A stretch of DNA of 64,000 nt from Kiloniellales bacterium. GTDB taxonomy: Bacteria; Pseudomonadota; Alphaproteobacteria; Kiloniellales; JAKSDN01. The position numbers and the translations under genes are program-made. The stretch covers positions 1 through 64,000 of the forward strand of contig JASJEC010000009.1 in assembly GCA_030064845.1 (NCBI GenBank), written 5' to 3'. The notes under the pieces are model-generated. The model had not been told where the DNA came from. It was given only the letters and a program-made list of their open reading frames with translations, and made no database searches. Positions 52,546 to 62,805 of the stretch are shown here, piece by piece; position 1 is the first letter of the stretch, and every line of letters begins with the position of its first letter.

Positions 52546-53124
52546 TCACGCCACGTCGGTCGCCGTGTCGAGCAACACGTAGAGGCCGGCGAGGATCATG
52601 GCGACGGGCCCCAGCGTTTCCAGGCGCCGGACCAGTGCCGCCGCCCTGGCCGCGACCCGGGCGAGCAGGAACGCGGCGGCGCTCAGGCCCGCGATCGACG
52701 CCAGGCCGCCGGCGAACACCGCGGGGTCGTAGGTCGCGCTGCTGTCGGCGAAGAGCGCGGTCATGACGACGAAAGAGTCCGAGGTCAGCGAGAGGAAGAG
52801 CAGCAGCGTGAGCAGGAACGACGCCGGCGCCCGGCCGAGCTTCGCCTCCGCGCTTCCGGGTCGAAGGTTGGTCCAGAGCCCCCGGAGGCCCAGGCCGATC
52901 GGCACCAGGCCGAGCCACGAGATCCATCCCGCCGGCAGCGCGGCGCCGCCACCGCCGCCCAGGAGCAGGGCGGCGAGCAGCGCGACCAGCTGCGAGCCCG
53001 CGAAGCCGCCCGCCGCGCGGCGCGGGCCCAGCGACGGCATGAGCGCGAAGAGCAGCGCCATGTTGTCGAAGTTCGTGGCGACATGGGCCAGCGCCACCGA
53101 AAGGACAAATCCGGCGCCGGTCAT
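52546..53124 (-). CDS. CadD-like cadmium-resistance/LysE-superfamily membrane protein
   Basis: 192 residues with five or six helices. ALAHVATNFDNMALLFALMPS resembles the first helix of CadD transporters (a THLDNL..LF pattern), and AGSQLVALLAALLLGG and WISWLGLVPIGLGLRGLW fit the rest. The middle carries FLLTLLLFLSLTSDSFVVMTALF, partly repeating the first motif as in two-repeat LysE-type proteins. Cadmium or other cation export is a guess from this likeness; the family includes members with unknown substrates. Confidence 0.55.
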   Translation of the reverse strand: MTGAGFVLSVALAHVATNFDNMALLFALMPSLGPRRAAGGFAGSQLVALLAALLLGGGGGAALPAGWISWLGLVPIGLGLRGLWTNLRPGSAEAKLGRAPASFLLTLLLFLSLTSDSFVVMTALFADSSATYDPAVFAGGLASIAGLSAAAFLLARVAARAAALVRRLETLGPVAMILAGLYVLLDTATDVA

Positions 53125-53294
53125 CCCGGTCGCCTGCCGAAACCTGCGCGTCGCCTGAGGGCCTTATCTGGACCCGTCGGAGACCGCATCCTGCTACTTT
53201 TGCCCGGCCCGGTCACTGCGGTGGCACGTCTGGTGCAGCCCCTGTCTCATCTGCCGAATCGGCAGTCGGACACTCTGTCCACGGCCCCATCGGG

Positions 53295-53930
53295 TCACAC
53301 AACGGCTGACATCAGGAAGACCGATCCACCGACACTGATGCAGGGATGCGGGATGACTGCTTGCCGGTCAATCACCTCGAACCCGCAGCGCTCGTAGAGG
53401 CGCACAGCCCCGACGTTCTCTGAAAAGACGCGCAGTGATAGGCGCGGCAATCTTCGCGCATCCGCTATTTCTCTTGCACATGCCAGGAACCGACTGCCCA
53501 GACCCTGTCCTCGTGCCTCTGGCAGACAACAAAGCTCCGCAATGAACAGACTGTCCGGATCGCGGAGCAGGCGATAGGGTCTCAAGGCCTGTTCAAGATC
53601 CGACGGCAAGGTAGGGCTGTCGTCGGTTTCGGGCCCGTTTGGCGATTTCTTCTCTTCGGGATAAGCGATCATGACGCCGAGCCGACGGCTGTCTGCCTCT
53701 GCCAGGACTGCATTTGCGAAGCAGACATCGTGCGTGGGATCGGCCAGGTATCTCGCCCCGGAAGCTTCTACCGGCTCACCATCATCAGAGAGGGCCTTCC
53801 ATACCGCAGGCCAAACGCCCTCTGAAGACTCGGCGACCAGAGGGACTATGAAAGGTATGTCCGCACTCGTCGCCCAACGATAGGGCTTCGTTAACGCGGG
53901 TCGAGCCGAGGCGGATGCCATGCCGTTCAT
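53295..53930 (-). CDS. GNAT-family N-acetyltransferase
   Basis: 211 residues from ATG 53930 (or 208 from 53921). The acetyl-CoA site is visible in LFIAELCCLPEARGQGLGSRFLACA (R/Q-x-x-G-x-G/A). RLSLRVFSENVGAVRLYERCGFEVIDR is the usual GNAT end. The N-terminal 90 residues, with STDIPFIVPLVAESSEGVWP-like sequence, resemble RimI-like or uncharacterised acetyltransferases. Base composition is lower in GC than the neighbours, as is the gap up to 54243, so recent acquisition is possible. Substrate unknown. Confidence 0.85.
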   Translation of the reverse strand: MNGMASASARPALTKPYRWATSADIPFIVPLVAESSEGVWPAVWKALSDDGEPVEASGARYLADPTHDVCFANAVLAEADSRRLGVMIAYPEEKKSPNGPETDDSPTLPSDLEQALRPYRLLRDPDSLFIAELCCLPEARGQGLGSRFLACAREIADARRLPRLSLRVFSENVGAVRLYERCGFEVIDRQAVIPHPCISVGGSVFLMSAVV

Positions 53931-54243
53931 GCCTTGGCGCCTTCGTGGACAGCGTCGAATCGGATCCCGGCGCTGTGCGGCGCGTCGGCGGTGTGTGGTG
54001 CACGGATCGTGGCGGTTCCCATCGGTGAAGACTATCAAACCGGATCGGGCACCAACATCCTGAGGATGCGATATCCGAAGATCTCCCTCCCTTGCCGTCG
54101 GGAGTGATTTGCAGGAACGGCAGCTTGTTGGGATAGCTTGACCGAAATCCGCTAGACTGACGACCGACGCCCAGTGCCCAGGTTTGTCGCCGTCGTTCTA
54201 CCGGCATCCCTGACGCCACGATCCCGACCAGAGACGGAGCCCC

Positions 54244-54801
54244 ATGAGCAAGGCCTTTACCAAGGAGACCGAGGCGGAGGAGCCGGAAGCCGAGCCGGCC
54301 CCGCTGCCCAAGGGGAAGAACTACGTCACCCCCAAGGGCCTGCGCCTGCTGCGCGAGGAGTTCGACCAGCTGCGCCGGGTCGAGCGGCCCAAGGTGGTCG
54401 AGGTGGTGGCCTGGGCGGCGGGCAACGGCGACCGGTCGGAGAACGGCGACTACATCTACGGCAAGAAGCGTCTGCGCGAGATCGACCGCCGCCTGCGCTT
54501 TCTCCTGAAGCGGATCGAGAGCGCCGAAGTGGTCGACCCGACGCGCCAGAAGAACCACGACCGGGTGTTCTTCGGCGCCACAGTCACCTTCGTCGACGCC
54601 GACGCCGACCTGGACGACGAGGGGACCACCCTGCGCATCGTCGGCATCGACGAAGCCAGCGCCGCGCGCGGCGAGGTGAGCTGGGTCTCGCCCATCGCCC
54701 GCGCCCTGATGAAGGCCGAGGAGGGCGACGTGGTCGCCTTCGAGACCCCGACGGGGACGCGGCAGATCGAAGTGCTCAAGATCGCCTACGAGGAAGATTG
54801 A
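54244..54801 (+). CDS. greB: Transcription elongation factor GreB
   Basis: 185 residues. A 25-residue acidic N-terminal extension (KETEAEEPEAEPAPLPKG) precedes NYVTPKGLRLLREEFDQL. The coiled-coil tip GNGDRSENGDYIYGKKRLREIDRRL carries the acidic residues needed for transcript cleavage in backtracked RNA polymerase. The C-terminal domain has VFFGATVTFVDADAD and VSWVSPIARALMKAEEGD. GreB rather than GreA by the YIYGKKRLREID pattern. The MBL-fold gene starts two bases after its stop. Confidence 0.93.
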   Translation: MSKAFTKETEAEEPEAEPAPLPKGKNYVTPKGLRLLREEFDQLRRVERPKVVEVVAWAAGNGDRSENGDYIYGKKRLREIDRRLRFLLKRIESAEVVDPTRQKNHDRVFFGATVTFVDADADLDDEGTTLRIVGIDEASAARGEVSWVSPIARALMKAEEGDVVAFETPTGTRQIEVLKIAYEED

Positions 54802-54803
54802 GA

Positions 54804-55775
54804 GTGAAGCGCATGCCTCGTTCGACCAAGATCCTGCTCGCCGCCCTGGTCGGGCTCGCCGTGCCGCTGGCGGGGATGGCCAGCCAGGACATTCCCGACA
54901 TGTATCCGGACTCGCCGCTCTATTCGAAGCCGGTCGAGGTGATCCCCCACGTCTGGTCGGCGATCGGGGCGACCGCGCCGCCGGGCAAGGACAACGCCGG
55001 CCACAACAACAACCTCAGCTTCATCGTCACCGGCGACGGCGTGGTGGTGATCAATAGCGGCGGCTGCGCCTGCCTCGCCGAGGCGCTGCACAAGGAGATC
55101 AAGGCGGTCACCGACCAGCCGGTGAAGCTGGTGGTCAACGAGAACGGCCAGGGCCACGCCATGCTCGGCAACAGCTATTGGGCCAAGCAGGGCGTGCCGA
55201 TCCTGGCCCACGTCGACGCTGCCGCCGACTTCGAGGAGAGCGGCCACGAGGACCTGGCGCGCATGCGGCGCTTCAACGGCCCGCTCGCGGAGGGCACCGA
55301 GGTCGTGATGCCCACGGAGACCTTCGAAGAGGCGCGCATCGTCGAGATGGGCGGCTTCCGGATCGAGGTGCGCTACCTGGGGCCGGCCCACAGCCCGGGC
55401 GACACCGTGGTCTGGCTGCCCGAGCAGAGCCTGGTCATCTCCGGCGACATGGCCTTTCACGAGCGCCTGCTGCCGATCTTCGAGGACACGGTGACCGCCG
55501 ACTGGCTCGAGACCTGGGAGAACGAGTTCGAGGCGCTGAACGCGACCTATGTGATCCCCGGCCACGGTCACCCGACCAACATGGCCCAGGTGCGCCGCTA
55601 CACCCGCGACTACCTGGTCCACCTGAGGGGCGAGATCCGCAAGCACCTGGACGCCGGCGGCACGCTGGAACAGGCCTACTACGTCGACCAGAGCGCCTAC
55701 GCCAAGCTCGACACCTTCGAGGAGCTGGCCACCCGCAACGCCGGCTACGTCTACGTCGAGATGGAGTTCGAGTAG
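54804..55775 (+). CDS. Metallo-beta-lactamase-fold protein with degenerate metal site
   Basis: 323 residues from GTG 54804 (320 from ATG 54813). A signal peptide (KILLAALVGLAVPLAG) makes it periplasmic. The fold is that of quinoprotein-relay-type MBL hydrolases: EVIPHVWSAIG, NLSFIVTGDGVVVINSG, LGPAHSPGDTVVWLP, LVISGDMAFHERLLP and YVIPGHGHPTNM. The normally invariant HxHxDH reads ENGQGH, so only its last His remains. Zinc site 1 should be lost while site 2 may survive (Asp, His). Probably non-hydrolytic or mono-metal. It may be cotranscribed with greB by position only. Confidence 0.85.
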   Translation: MKRMPRSTKILLAALVGLAVPLAGMASQDIPDMYPDSPLYSKPVEVIPHVWSAIGATAPPGKDNAGHNNNLSFIVTGDGVVVINSGGCACLAEALHKEIKAVTDQPVKLVVNENGQGHAMLGNSYWAKQGVPILAHVDAAADFEESGHEDLARMRRFNGPLAEGTEVVMPTETFEEARIVEMGGFRIEVRYLGPAHSPGDTVVWLPEQSLVISGDMAFHERLLPIFEDTVTADWLETWENEFEALNATYVIPGHGHPTNMAQVRRYTRDYLVHLRGEIRKHLDAGGTLEQAYYVDQSAYAKLDTFEELATRNAGYVYVEMEFE

Positions 55776-55861
55776 CCGCTTCGCGGCCGATCGTGGCTCG
55801 CGGCCCCGCTCGATACAAACTTGTTGGAGCAAATTCACCGGGGCTCGCAGCCACCGCGCGT

Positions 55862-55951
55862 GGAGTTGTGCCGGAGTGGTTGAACGAAGCAGTCTCGAAA
55901 GCCGTTGCGCGGGCGATCGTCCTGTTCCCCAGCCTTATTCGAACCATTCGG
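55862..55951 (+). pseudogene. Degenerate tRNA-Ser copy
   Basis: GTGCCGGAGTGGTTGAACG and AGTCTCGAAAGCCGTTGCGCG follow the tRNA-Ser(CGA) at 48536 with few changes, but the acceptor arm is GGAGTTG, the variable arm is broken and the 3' part (TTATTCGAACCATTCGGCC) no longer matches GGAGTTG or forms a good T stem. The CGA anticodon loop is kept. A dead duplicate, or a remnant left by integration, 170 bases before a solitary large KAP NTPase gene. Confidence 0.75.
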
Positions 55952-56019
55952 CCCGGTTTCATCGGTAAAAGGCTGCGTCAAACTCGCTTTTACAGAGCAT
56001 GAAACCCTAGAATGGGCGA

Positions 56020-56048
56020 GCTATCTCGATTGATTAACCCGAGATAGC
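56020..56048. promoter_or_regulatory. Inverted repeat upstream of the KAP NTPase gene
   Basis: GCTATCTCG and CGAGATAGC are exact nine-base arms around an AT-rich loop of 11 (ATTGATTAACC). It lies 75 bases before the GTG start. There is no T-run on either side, so an operator is likelier than a terminator. Confidence 0.45.
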
Positions 56049-56122
56049 GTACCGGCCGCTCGAAACTCCTGAATTGACATCGCAACGATGTTCCTTGGAT
56101 CCGCGAGGTAGGCGATCAGAAA

Positions 56123-59100
56123 GTGGAAAACAGGAACTACTGGATCTTCCAGTACACGAATCAAAGCCGCACCGATGAGCTCCTAAGGCAAGGATCGATG
56201 GGCGACGTGGTTCCATGGCTCTGGAACGAACGTCGTAATGAGCCGCAATCGGGGGATGTTGTTTTCTTCTTGCGGGCCGGTAATCCGCCAAGAAAGTACC
56301 CCCGCAATAGGCCCTGGCGGGGGTTCACAGGGATCGGCGGTGTCTCGGGGCCGCCGGTAGGTTTGGAGGACCTGCAGACCCGCCGAGGCGTTCCTGTGGA
56401 AACAATCGCCTTCTCGCCAGACGATCCGGTACCCGACTGGTGGGTTTGGCACGACCACCGGGTTGCCGCAGCCAGCGTGCTCTTTGGCCAGCAGGGAACC
56501 AACTTCGCGATCGGCCAACCGGCAGCCCAAGCCTTGGCCCGAGCTATGCTCCACAACGACAGTCTTAAGGGCCCGGGCGAGAAGCTGCTGAACGCGATAG
56601 GCCCGGAGCCTGGTGACGCGCTGACGGAGCGAATCGAACGCTCGCGAGGCTGGGTCAACAACCACGTGGCCCGGAGCCTGCAGGCAGCCCGCGCCTTCAG
56701 CGGCCAGTCAACGCGGCGCGGAGAACTCACTTGGACCCACCTATTGATCGGGCTGATCGTGCTCGGCCGAGAGCTGCGACCCGAGGCCCGTACGAGCGCT
56801 CTGGCCGTGGCCTTGCATGGCTTGGCTGTTCCCAACGGCGACGAGGCTCGCTTCAAGGACTACTTGCGGCTCTTGAGGGATCGGAAGGGTGAGCCGCAAG
56901 ATATCAATCGCCGCGAAGCTGAATTGGTCAACCGCCTTAGTCCAAGTGCTGCGAAGGTTATCGAGAAAGCCGCGCGTATCTCGGGCGATGAACTGATCAC
57001 TGCAGAGGCTTTACTGGCGGCGCTGTTGCAGGCTTCGGCGCACCAAGCCGATGAAGTCTATGAAGAGCTGTTTCTGACCGACCGGAACGGGCTGATCGAT
57101 GGCCTAATAGAGGGTGCCCGGGAACGGTGTCCGCCCAAGGACCTGGAGCGCTTTGCCAATTGGCTGGACCGGACTGTGCCGCCTGACACGAAGGTGCCAC
57201 CGCCCGAACCCGACGAGCCCCTGGAGGATACGAAGGAACCACCGCCCGACGCGAAGGTGCCACCGCCGGAACCCGACGAGCCCCCGGAGGACACGAACGA
57301 ACCGCCCCGAGGAGAGGACGCGACGGTACTCGGCCCTCGCATCGCCGGAACGCTCAATGACACCGTGAAACGGGGCGAAGACTTTCTCGATGTCCGGCAT
57401 GAAGCCCGGGCCTTCGCTCGCCTCATCGCGTCGAACGGGTTCGAGCCGCCGCTCGCGATCGGTGTGTTTGGCCATTGGGGGACGGGCAAGACGTTCTTCA
57501 TGGAGCGAATAGCCGAGGCGCTGGATGACCTTACCAAGCGCCCCTCGGCACCCAGTCCGGAGACGCCTTCTGCGTTCCACGGCAATATCGTTCCGATCCG
57601 CTTCAACGCGTGGCACTACATGGAAACCAACGTCTGGGCGAGCCTGGTCGACGTGATCTTTCGAGAACTGGACGGTTGGCTGCGTCGCAAGGTCGCCGAC
57701 CAGCAGCGCGGCGATCAGGTCGAGACATTGTTTGAAAGCCTGTCGACGGCCCAGGCAGAGCGGCTTGAGGCAATCGAGGCTTTTGCCGACAGGCTGCGGG
57801 ACATGGAGTCCGCCCGCCAGACCCTGCAGACCGCCAACACGGCCGAGGCGAAACACTGGGCTGCGGTCGCGGGCGAGATCGTTGGGCAAGACGAAACGAG
57901 AAAGGCCTTCCACCAAGTGGCCGAGGCATTCGGCCTGAACAAACTGGCTGATGAGGGCGTTAAGCTGCACGCGGCGATCGAGAAGACCCGCGGCGCCGCG
58001 TCCGACGCTGAAGTGCTTTGGACATCGCTGCGCTCCCGCGTTTCCTCGCCTCTCATGCTGATGCTTTTGACCGCCCTGGTGCTCGGCCTGCCCGTGCTCC
58101 TGTCCTTGTTGGCGAAAAAGATCGACATCGAGCCAACAGTATCGACGCTCACCGGGCTAGCGACAGCCGCAACGGCCTGGGTCAGCATCGTCGCTGCCCG
58201 TACGAAAGGCGTGGTTGCGGCGCTCCGCACCTTGAAGACAGCGTTCGACAAGGTCGAGGCTGAACGGTCCAAGGCGAAGAAGAACACGCTCGCCCACTAC
58301 GAGACCAAGATCAACGAGGCGCAGACCGCGCTGAACCTTGCCGAACAAGCTGCCGCGATCGCGCAGAGGAACCTGCGTGCCGGCTCGGCGACCGGCCGAA
58401 TTGCCGCATTCATTCGATCGCGCGCGGAAGGCGACACCTACGCCAAGCATCTCGGGATTATCGACACAATCCGCCGCGATTTCGAGCAGCTCACAGCGCT
58501 GATGGCGACTTCTCGAGATCAGGCGCAACGAGAGATCGACGCGCTGAAGCGTCAACAAGAAGACCTCGCGATGCGGATCGAGGCCCTGCGAGCCCGTTTT
58601 CTCGGCGATAATGCGAGTGAGGCCGACAACGAGCTTTTCCGCCCGGTCGGCGACGCCTTGGACCGAATGAAGGAAGTCAACAAGCCGGAAAACCCCCTCG
58701 GCGTATCGATCGACCGCATCGTCTTGTTCATCGACGACCTAGACCGTTGCCCACCGGACAAGGTCTACCGCGTGCTGCAGGCGGTCCATCTGTTCCTCAA
58801 CTTTCCCCTCTTCGTGATCGTCGTGGGCGTGGATACGCGCTGGATGGAGGCCTCCCTGGTCAAGGAACTAGGGACGCTGGTTGACGGCAGCGGTGGTACC
58901 AGCGCGCAGGACTACTTGGAGAAGATCTTCCAAATTCCCTACTGGACCCGCCGTATGGATCCGAGTTCAAGTCGCGGGTTCGTTGGCGGTGTCCTGAAGG
59001 GAATCCCGGCTGATCTTCCACCAGATGTGACGGAACCTTCCGCCGGGACCAAGGCGGCAACAGGTCCAGACGGCGAGACCCTAGGAGAGACCGGTTCGGC

Positions 59101-59842
59101 CGGCGTGCCATCGGCGGGCTCACCGGCCGCCCTGACCGGCCAGGCACGCGTTGACGACTCGAACGGTGCCCAAGAGCCGCCGGCGGGGGATGAAGAGGCC
59201 GTCACCGCTGAAGAGGCGGGGGAGGAAGAAGAAGGGTCGGGGGAGGAAGAGGAGGACCGTCCTGAGATCACGCCCCGCGCGGTGGTCATCAACGATGACG
59301 AGCGTGAGATGATTCAGCTGGTGGCTCCCCAGGCTGGCCGTTCTCCGCGTCAGTTGCTGCGTTTCGTGAACGTTTATGGCCTGATCAAATCCGTGACGGA
59401 CGAGGATGGGGCGCCACTGATCGATCCGACCAGCGACCACGTTACCTACCGGGCCCTGCTCGCGCAGCTCGCCATTGCGACCGGATCACCGGCTTCCGCG
59501 GGCATCTACTTTGACGCCCTCGCTCGGTGCTCCGGGAACTTCTCGAGGTTGGGAGAACTAATCGAAACCACCCCTGATACATCTGAAGCAGAACTAGAGG
59601 ACCTGCGCACCATTATGCGCGGACTCTTCACTATCCTGGGAATTCAGCTAGCGGCATCGGAAAAAACAGATGGATGGCCGCTCGTAGAAGACCGCCTAGC
59701 GAGGCCGGTTTTGACTAAACTGCAAGAAACCGCTCCGATCGCCCGCCGCTACACTTTCGCGTCGATCGATGCGATCCTGGCGACACCCATGCCAGAAGAC
59801 ATGCAGGATCCGGTTCAAGCGCTCACTCGCGCCGCCGACTGA
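56123..59842 (+). CDS. EVE-like/ClpN-like/KAP P-loop NTPase, candidate defence protein
   Basis: 1239 residues, GTG start. Residues 1-130 (NYWIFQYTNQSR, SGDVVFFLRAG, GFTGIGGVSG) resemble an EVE/PUA-like domain, which can bind modified bases. About 180-330 is helical, with SPSAAKVIEKAARISGDELITAEALLAALL like a Clp N-domain. A Pro-rich repeat linker (PPPEPDEP) follows. The KAP NTPase starts near 430: Walker A GHWGTGKT (450), IRFNAWHY, two membrane helices near 640-690, coiled coils, Walker B IVLFIDDLDRC (866), FVIVVGVDTRWM, an acidic loop (about 1023-1048) and RSPRQLLRFVNVYGLIK. KAP NTPases occur in several anti-phage systems; this domain order is not one I know. It stands alone beside a tRNA-Ser remnant. 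Confidence 0.8.
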   Translation: MENRNYWIFQYTNQSRTDELLRQGSMGDVVPWLWNERRNEPQSGDVVFFLRAGNPPRKYPRNRPWRGFTGIGGVSGPPVGLEDLQTRRGVPVETIAFSPDDPVPDWWVWHDHRVAAASVLFGQQGTNFAIGQPAAQALARAMLHNDSLKGPGEKLLNAIGPEPGDALTERIERSRGWVNNHVARSLQAARAFSGQSTRRGELTWTHLLIGLIVLGRELRPEARTSALAVALHGLAVPNGDEARFKDYLRLLRDRKGEPQDINRREAELVNRLSPSAAKVIEKAARISGDELITAEALLAALLQASAHQADEVYEELFLTDRNGLIDGLIEGARERCPPKDLERFANWLDRTVPPDTKVPPPEPDEPLEDTKEPPPDAKVPPPEPDEPPEDTNEPPRGEDATVLGPRIAGTLNDTVKRGEDFLDVRHEARAFARLIASNGFEPPLAIGVFGHWGTGKTFFMERIAEALDDLTKRPSAPSPETPSAFHGNIVPIRFNAWHYMETNVWASLVDVIFRELDGWLRRKVADQQRGDQVETLFESLSTAQAERLEAIEAFADRLRDMESARQTLQTANTAEAKHWAAVAGEIVGQDETRKAFHQVAEAFGLNKLADEGVKLHAAIEKTRGAASDAEVLWTSLRSRVSSPLMLMLLTALVLGLPVLLSLLAKKIDIEPTVSTLTGLATAATAWVSIVAARTKGVVAALRTLKTAFDKVEAERSKAKKNTLAHYETKINEAQTALNLAEQAAAIAQRNLRAGSATGRIAAFIRSRAEGDTYAKHLGIIDTIRRDFEQLTALMATSRDQAQREIDALKRQQEDLAMRIEALRARFLGDNASEADNELFRPVGDALDRMKEVNKPENPLGVSIDRIVLFIDDLDRCPPDKVYRVLQAVHLFLNFPLFVIVVGVDTRWMEASLVKELGTLVDGSGGTSAQDYLEKIFQIPYWTRRMDPSSSRGFVGGVLKGIPADLPPDVTEPSAGTKAATGPDGETLGETGSAGVPSAGSPAALTGQARVDDSNGAQEPPAGDEEAVTAEEAGEEEEGSGEEEEDRPEITPRAVVINDDEREMIQLVAPQAGRSPRQLLRFVNVYGLIKSVTDEDGAPLIDPTSDHVTYRALLAQLAIATGSPASAGIYFDALARCSGNFSRLGELIETTPDTSEAELEDLRTIMRGLFTILGIQLAASEKTDGWPLVEDRLARPVLTKLQETAPIARRYTFASIDAILATPMPEDMQDPVQALTRAAD

Positions 59843-59936
59843 AGTCCGCCGCCCCGGTGAACCCTTCCCTGCCATTGGGAATCCCCATGATACGGCGCTA
59901 AGATGCCGCCCCGGCAGACCCGCCTATAGGACCCCG

Positions 59937-60824
59937 ATGCCCGACCTGAGGGACATGGAGCTCTTGGCCGCGCTCGCGCGCAACCGGCACTTCGGCCGGG
60001 CGGCGGCCGAGTGCGGCATCTCCCAGCCGGCCTTCTCGGAGCGGATCCGCAACCTGGAGCTCGACCTGGGGGCGCCGATCGTCAAGCGCGGCAACCGCTT
60101 CATGGGCTTCACCCAGGAGGGCGAGATCGCGCTGCGCTGGGCGCACCAGATGATCGCCGACGCCCGCGGTCTGCGCCAGGAGATCGACCGCGCCCGGGGC
60201 GTCCTCTCCGGTCAGCTCCTGGTCGGCGCGGTGCCGACCACCTTGACCTTCGTCGCCAACATCGCGGCCCAGCTGCGCAAGGCCCACCCGGCGCTGACCA
60301 TCCAGGTCTTCTCCCACTCCTCGGCCGAGATCTCCCAGGGGCTGGAGGACTTCTCGCTCGACGCCGGGGTGACCTACCTGGAGAGCACCCTGCCGGCCGC
60401 CAGCGCGTCCGAGGCGATCTATGCCGAACGCTACGAGCTGCTGCTGCCGCGGGCGCTGGCGCCGGACCTGGAGGGCGAGATCTCATGGCGGGCGGCGGCG
60501 CGCTTCCCGCTCTGCCTCTTGACCCGCAACATGCTGAACCGGCGCTTCATCGACGAGGCCTTCCAGGCCGCCGGGGCCGAGCCCAACCTGGTGATGGAGA
60601 CCAACGCCTTCACCGCGGCCCTGGTCCAGGTCTCGAGCGGGACGGCGGCGACCATCGCCCCGGAAGTCATGGCCGACAGCATCGCCATGACCAGCGACGT
60701 CCTGAGGTTAAGACTTGTCGAGCCGCTGGTGGAAAAGCCGATCGGTGTCGTGATCTCCGAGCGGGAGCCGGTCCTGCCGGCGGTCGAGGCCCTGATGTCC
60801 TGCATGAAGGCGGCTCGGCAATAG
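59937..60824 (+). CDS. LysR-family regulator, probably of the formate dehydrogenase genes
   Basis: 295 residues from ATG 59937; the frame is open 56 codons upstream without family sequence. The winged helix is MELLAALARNRHFGRAAAECGISQPAFSERIRNLELDLG. The effector domain has LLVGAVPTTLTFVANIAAQL and VTYLESTLP. It is divergent in style from CbbR/CysB and typical of the LysR genes beside soluble formate dehydrogenase clusters (FdsR-like position). It is on the same strand as the fds genes, 270 bases ahead, with a repeat between. Target and ligand are inferred. Confidence 0.9.
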   Translation: MPDLRDMELLAALARNRHFGRAAAECGISQPAFSERIRNLELDLGAPIVKRGNRFMGFTQEGEIALRWAHQMIADARGLRQEIDRARGVLSGQLLVGAVPTTLTFVANIAAQLRKAHPALTIQVFSHSSAEISQGLEDFSLDAGVTYLESTLPAASASEAIYAERYELLLPRALAPDLEGEISWRAAARFPLCLLTRNMLNRRFIDEAFQAAGAEPNLVMETNAFTAALVQVSSGTAATIAPEVMADSIAMTSDVLRLRLVEPLVEKPIGVVISEREPVLPAVEALMSCMKAARQ

Positions 60825-61001
60825 CCCTAGCAGGCTGCTGACAAAGTGCTCAGTCGGAACCATCACCCTTCGACAAGAGTGCGGAGCACTTGCGCTACGC
60901 GCGGGTGAGGGCAAAATGTTTCAAGCACTTACCCTTATCCTGAGCGTGTCGAAGGATGACCGTGATCAAGGGCTCAGGCGTATTTCGGCACCCTGCTAGG
61001 G
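60825..61001. repeat. CCTTCGACA-type inverted intergenic element, copy 3 (with insertion)
   Basis: The ends are CCCTAGCAGG and CCTGCTAGGG, exact inverted ten-base repeats. Inside are AAGTGCTCAGTCGGAACCATCACCCTTCGACA and TCAAGCACTTACCCTTATCCTGAGCGTGTCGAAGGATGACC. The left arm is interrupted by AGAGTGCGGAGCACTTGCGC before GGGTGAGG. It lies between the LysR gene and the fds operon. This copy has the clearest terminal inverted repeats of the three. Confidence 0.88.
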
Positions 61002-61095
61002 CAATAGCCTCAGCCGAAGGCGTCTTCGGCAGTTCCGATTTGCTCCCGGCAGGCCCCGGGCGGATGATGGGATCTCCACGCGAAGGAGATGAGCG

Positions 61096-62802
<1,707 letters not shown>

Positions 62803-62805
62803 GCC

